A stretch of 32,272 bases of DNA from HGM04593 sp045578665 (lineage in GTDB: Bacteria > Bacteroidota > Bacteroidia > Bacteroidales > Bacteroidaceae): the NCBI GenBank assembly GCA_045578665.1, contig JAZNKR010000157.1:1-32272 (forward strand). The letters run 5' to 3'. The notes below the pieces were generated by a model. It searched no databases, was not told the origin of the DNA, and saw only the letters and a program-made list of their open reading frames with translations. Of the stretch, positions 31,421-32,272 are shown one piece after another (position 1 is the first letter of the stretch; each line of letters opens with the position of its first letter). The position numbers were made by a program, and so were the translations under genes.

Positions 31421-32272
31421 ATGAAATTCGAAAGAAAACGTTACATTGAAAAGTTGATAAGTAGCAAGCATAATCATTTGATAAAGATTGTTACCGGGTT
31501 ACGACGTGTCGGCAAATCGTACCTGCTACTCAACCTATATAAACAACATCTTTTAGATAACGGTGTTGATACCAACCATATCATCGAAATAAAACTTGAC
31601 TCATTTGCTTATCGCAAATATCGCAAAGCAGAAACTTTATATGAATATGTCGAAAATCTGACAAAGCAAGATTCGCAGATGTATTTTGTGATTATCGACG
31701 AAGTTCAGATGCTGGAGGATTTCGTAGATGTGCTCAATGGTTTTCTACACATAGATAACCTTGATGTATATGTAACAGGAAGTAATGCAAAGTTCCTTTC
31801 TTCTGATATCGTGACCGAGTTTAGAGGGCGAGGTGTTCAAATTCACCTCCAGCCGCTATCGTTTAAGGAAATAAAAGAAAAGTCAAATGATGACACATCT
31901 TCATTGTGGCGCGATTACATTTATTATGGAGGGTTACCAATGGTTGTCATTGAGAAGGATAAAGCACGAAAAGCAGAAATACTTCAAGAGTTACTTAAAG
32001 AAACATATTTAAGCGATATAATCGACCGCAATAATGTGAAAAATGATGCAGAATTAGAAGAATTATTCTCTCTCTTGGCATCTAATATAGGAGCATTGAC
32101 TAATCCCAACAAACTGGCAAACACATTTGTCAGTGAGAAAAAGGTGAAAATAAGCCACAATACAATAAAAACATATATAGACTATTTTATTGATTCTTTC
32201 CTCATCAATAAAGCAGTACGCTATGATATTAAAGGAAAGAAGTATATAGATACTCCTTACAAATATTATTTT
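31421..32272 (+). CDS. AAA_14/DUF4143-type ATPase, cut by right edge
   Basis: The gene begins MKFERKRYIEKLI and is open through the right edge (284 codons visible, no stop). The P-loop is GLRRVGKSYLL (Lys32, Ser33), Walker B is MYFVIIDEVQ near residues 86-95, and YVTGSNAKFL is the sensor strand. GLPMVV and KETYLSDIIDRN are the segments that follow in this family. The DUF4143 part would lie mostly beyond the edge. Such ATPases are abundant in Bacteroidales, often in variable regions. Their role is unsettled; some resemble archaeal-type ATPases and some occur with toxin or mobile genes. The Walker A/B residues are intact, so the protein should bind ATP. Confidence 0.87.
   Translation, partial: MKFERKRYIEKLISSKHNHLIKIVTGLRRVGKSYLLLNLYKQHLLDNGVDTNHIIEIKLDSFAYRKYRKAETLYEYVENLTKQDSQMYFVIIDEVQMLEDFVDVLNGFLHIDNLDVYVTGSNAKFLSSDIVTEFRGRGVQIHLQPLSFKEIKEKSNDDTSSLWRDYIYYGGLPMVVIEKDKARKAEILQELLKETYLSDIIDRNNVKNDAELEELFSLLASNIGALTNPNKLANTFVSEKKVKISHNTIKTYIDYFIDSFLINKAVRYDIKGKKYIDTPYKYYF

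Overview
The window looks like chromosomal DNA of an anaerobic Bacteroidota, most likely order Bacteroidales (Bacteroides, Prevotella or Muribaculaceae-like). The evidence is a YidC with a long periplasmic domain, a DUF3078 outer-membrane protein, an ECF sigma/DUF4252 operon, an S46 dipeptidyl-peptidase, C-termini resembling type IX secretion (T9SS) sorting tails, promoters of the Bacteroidales TTTG-N18-20-TAnnTTTG kind, and AT-rich leaders without Shine-Dalgarno sequences. No rRNA, tRNA or CRISPR array was seen.

Layout. (1) 1-408: 3' end of a group II intron (maturase C-terminus, domains V and VI), cut by the left edge. (2) 450-3302: four-gene ECF sigma operon (sigma factor, single-TM anti-sigma candidate, DUF4252 protein, larger exported protein), separated from the next, convergent operon by a perfect 21-bp-stem hairpin. 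(3) 7036-3383, minus strand: DUF3078 barrel protein and a CPA2-type cation/proton antiporter. They are driven from a promoter lying in the first unit of a 74-bp tandem repeat. (4) 7467-10103: yidC, a small conserved gene and a terminator. (5) 10142-12443: a three-gene run made of an AT-rich pair (an unknown helical protein and a UDG-superfamily-like protein) followed by a GC-richer DNA glycosylase. (6) 12421-29008: AT-rich 16.6-kb block holding one operon of three giant exported proteins. (7) 29064-31205: S46 peptidase of DPP7 type. (8) 31421-edge: an ATPase of the AAA_14/DUF4143 type, with duplicated palindromes upstream.

The main discovery is at the borders of block 6. The last coding bases of the glycosylase gene (12384-12420) recur exactly, 37 of 37 bases, at 28972-29008 just before the S46 gene. 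The second copy continues in frame to an alternative glycosylase C-terminus and a stop. This is the pattern left by site-specific integration into the 3' end of a gene: the island supplies a new gene end and the displaced end sits at the far border. No recombinase is encoded between the repeats.

The cargo is a tight operon (gaps of 16 and 10 bp) for proteins of 1189, 1219 and 2721 residues. They contain discoidin-like, BspA-type leucine-rich, InlB-type, CARDB/Calx-beta-like and cysteine-rich modules, and all end in T9SS-like tails. The second protein has a dockerin-like pair of calcium loops and the third begins with a cohesin-like domain, so the operon may encode a self-assembling surface complex. 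That assembly is inference.
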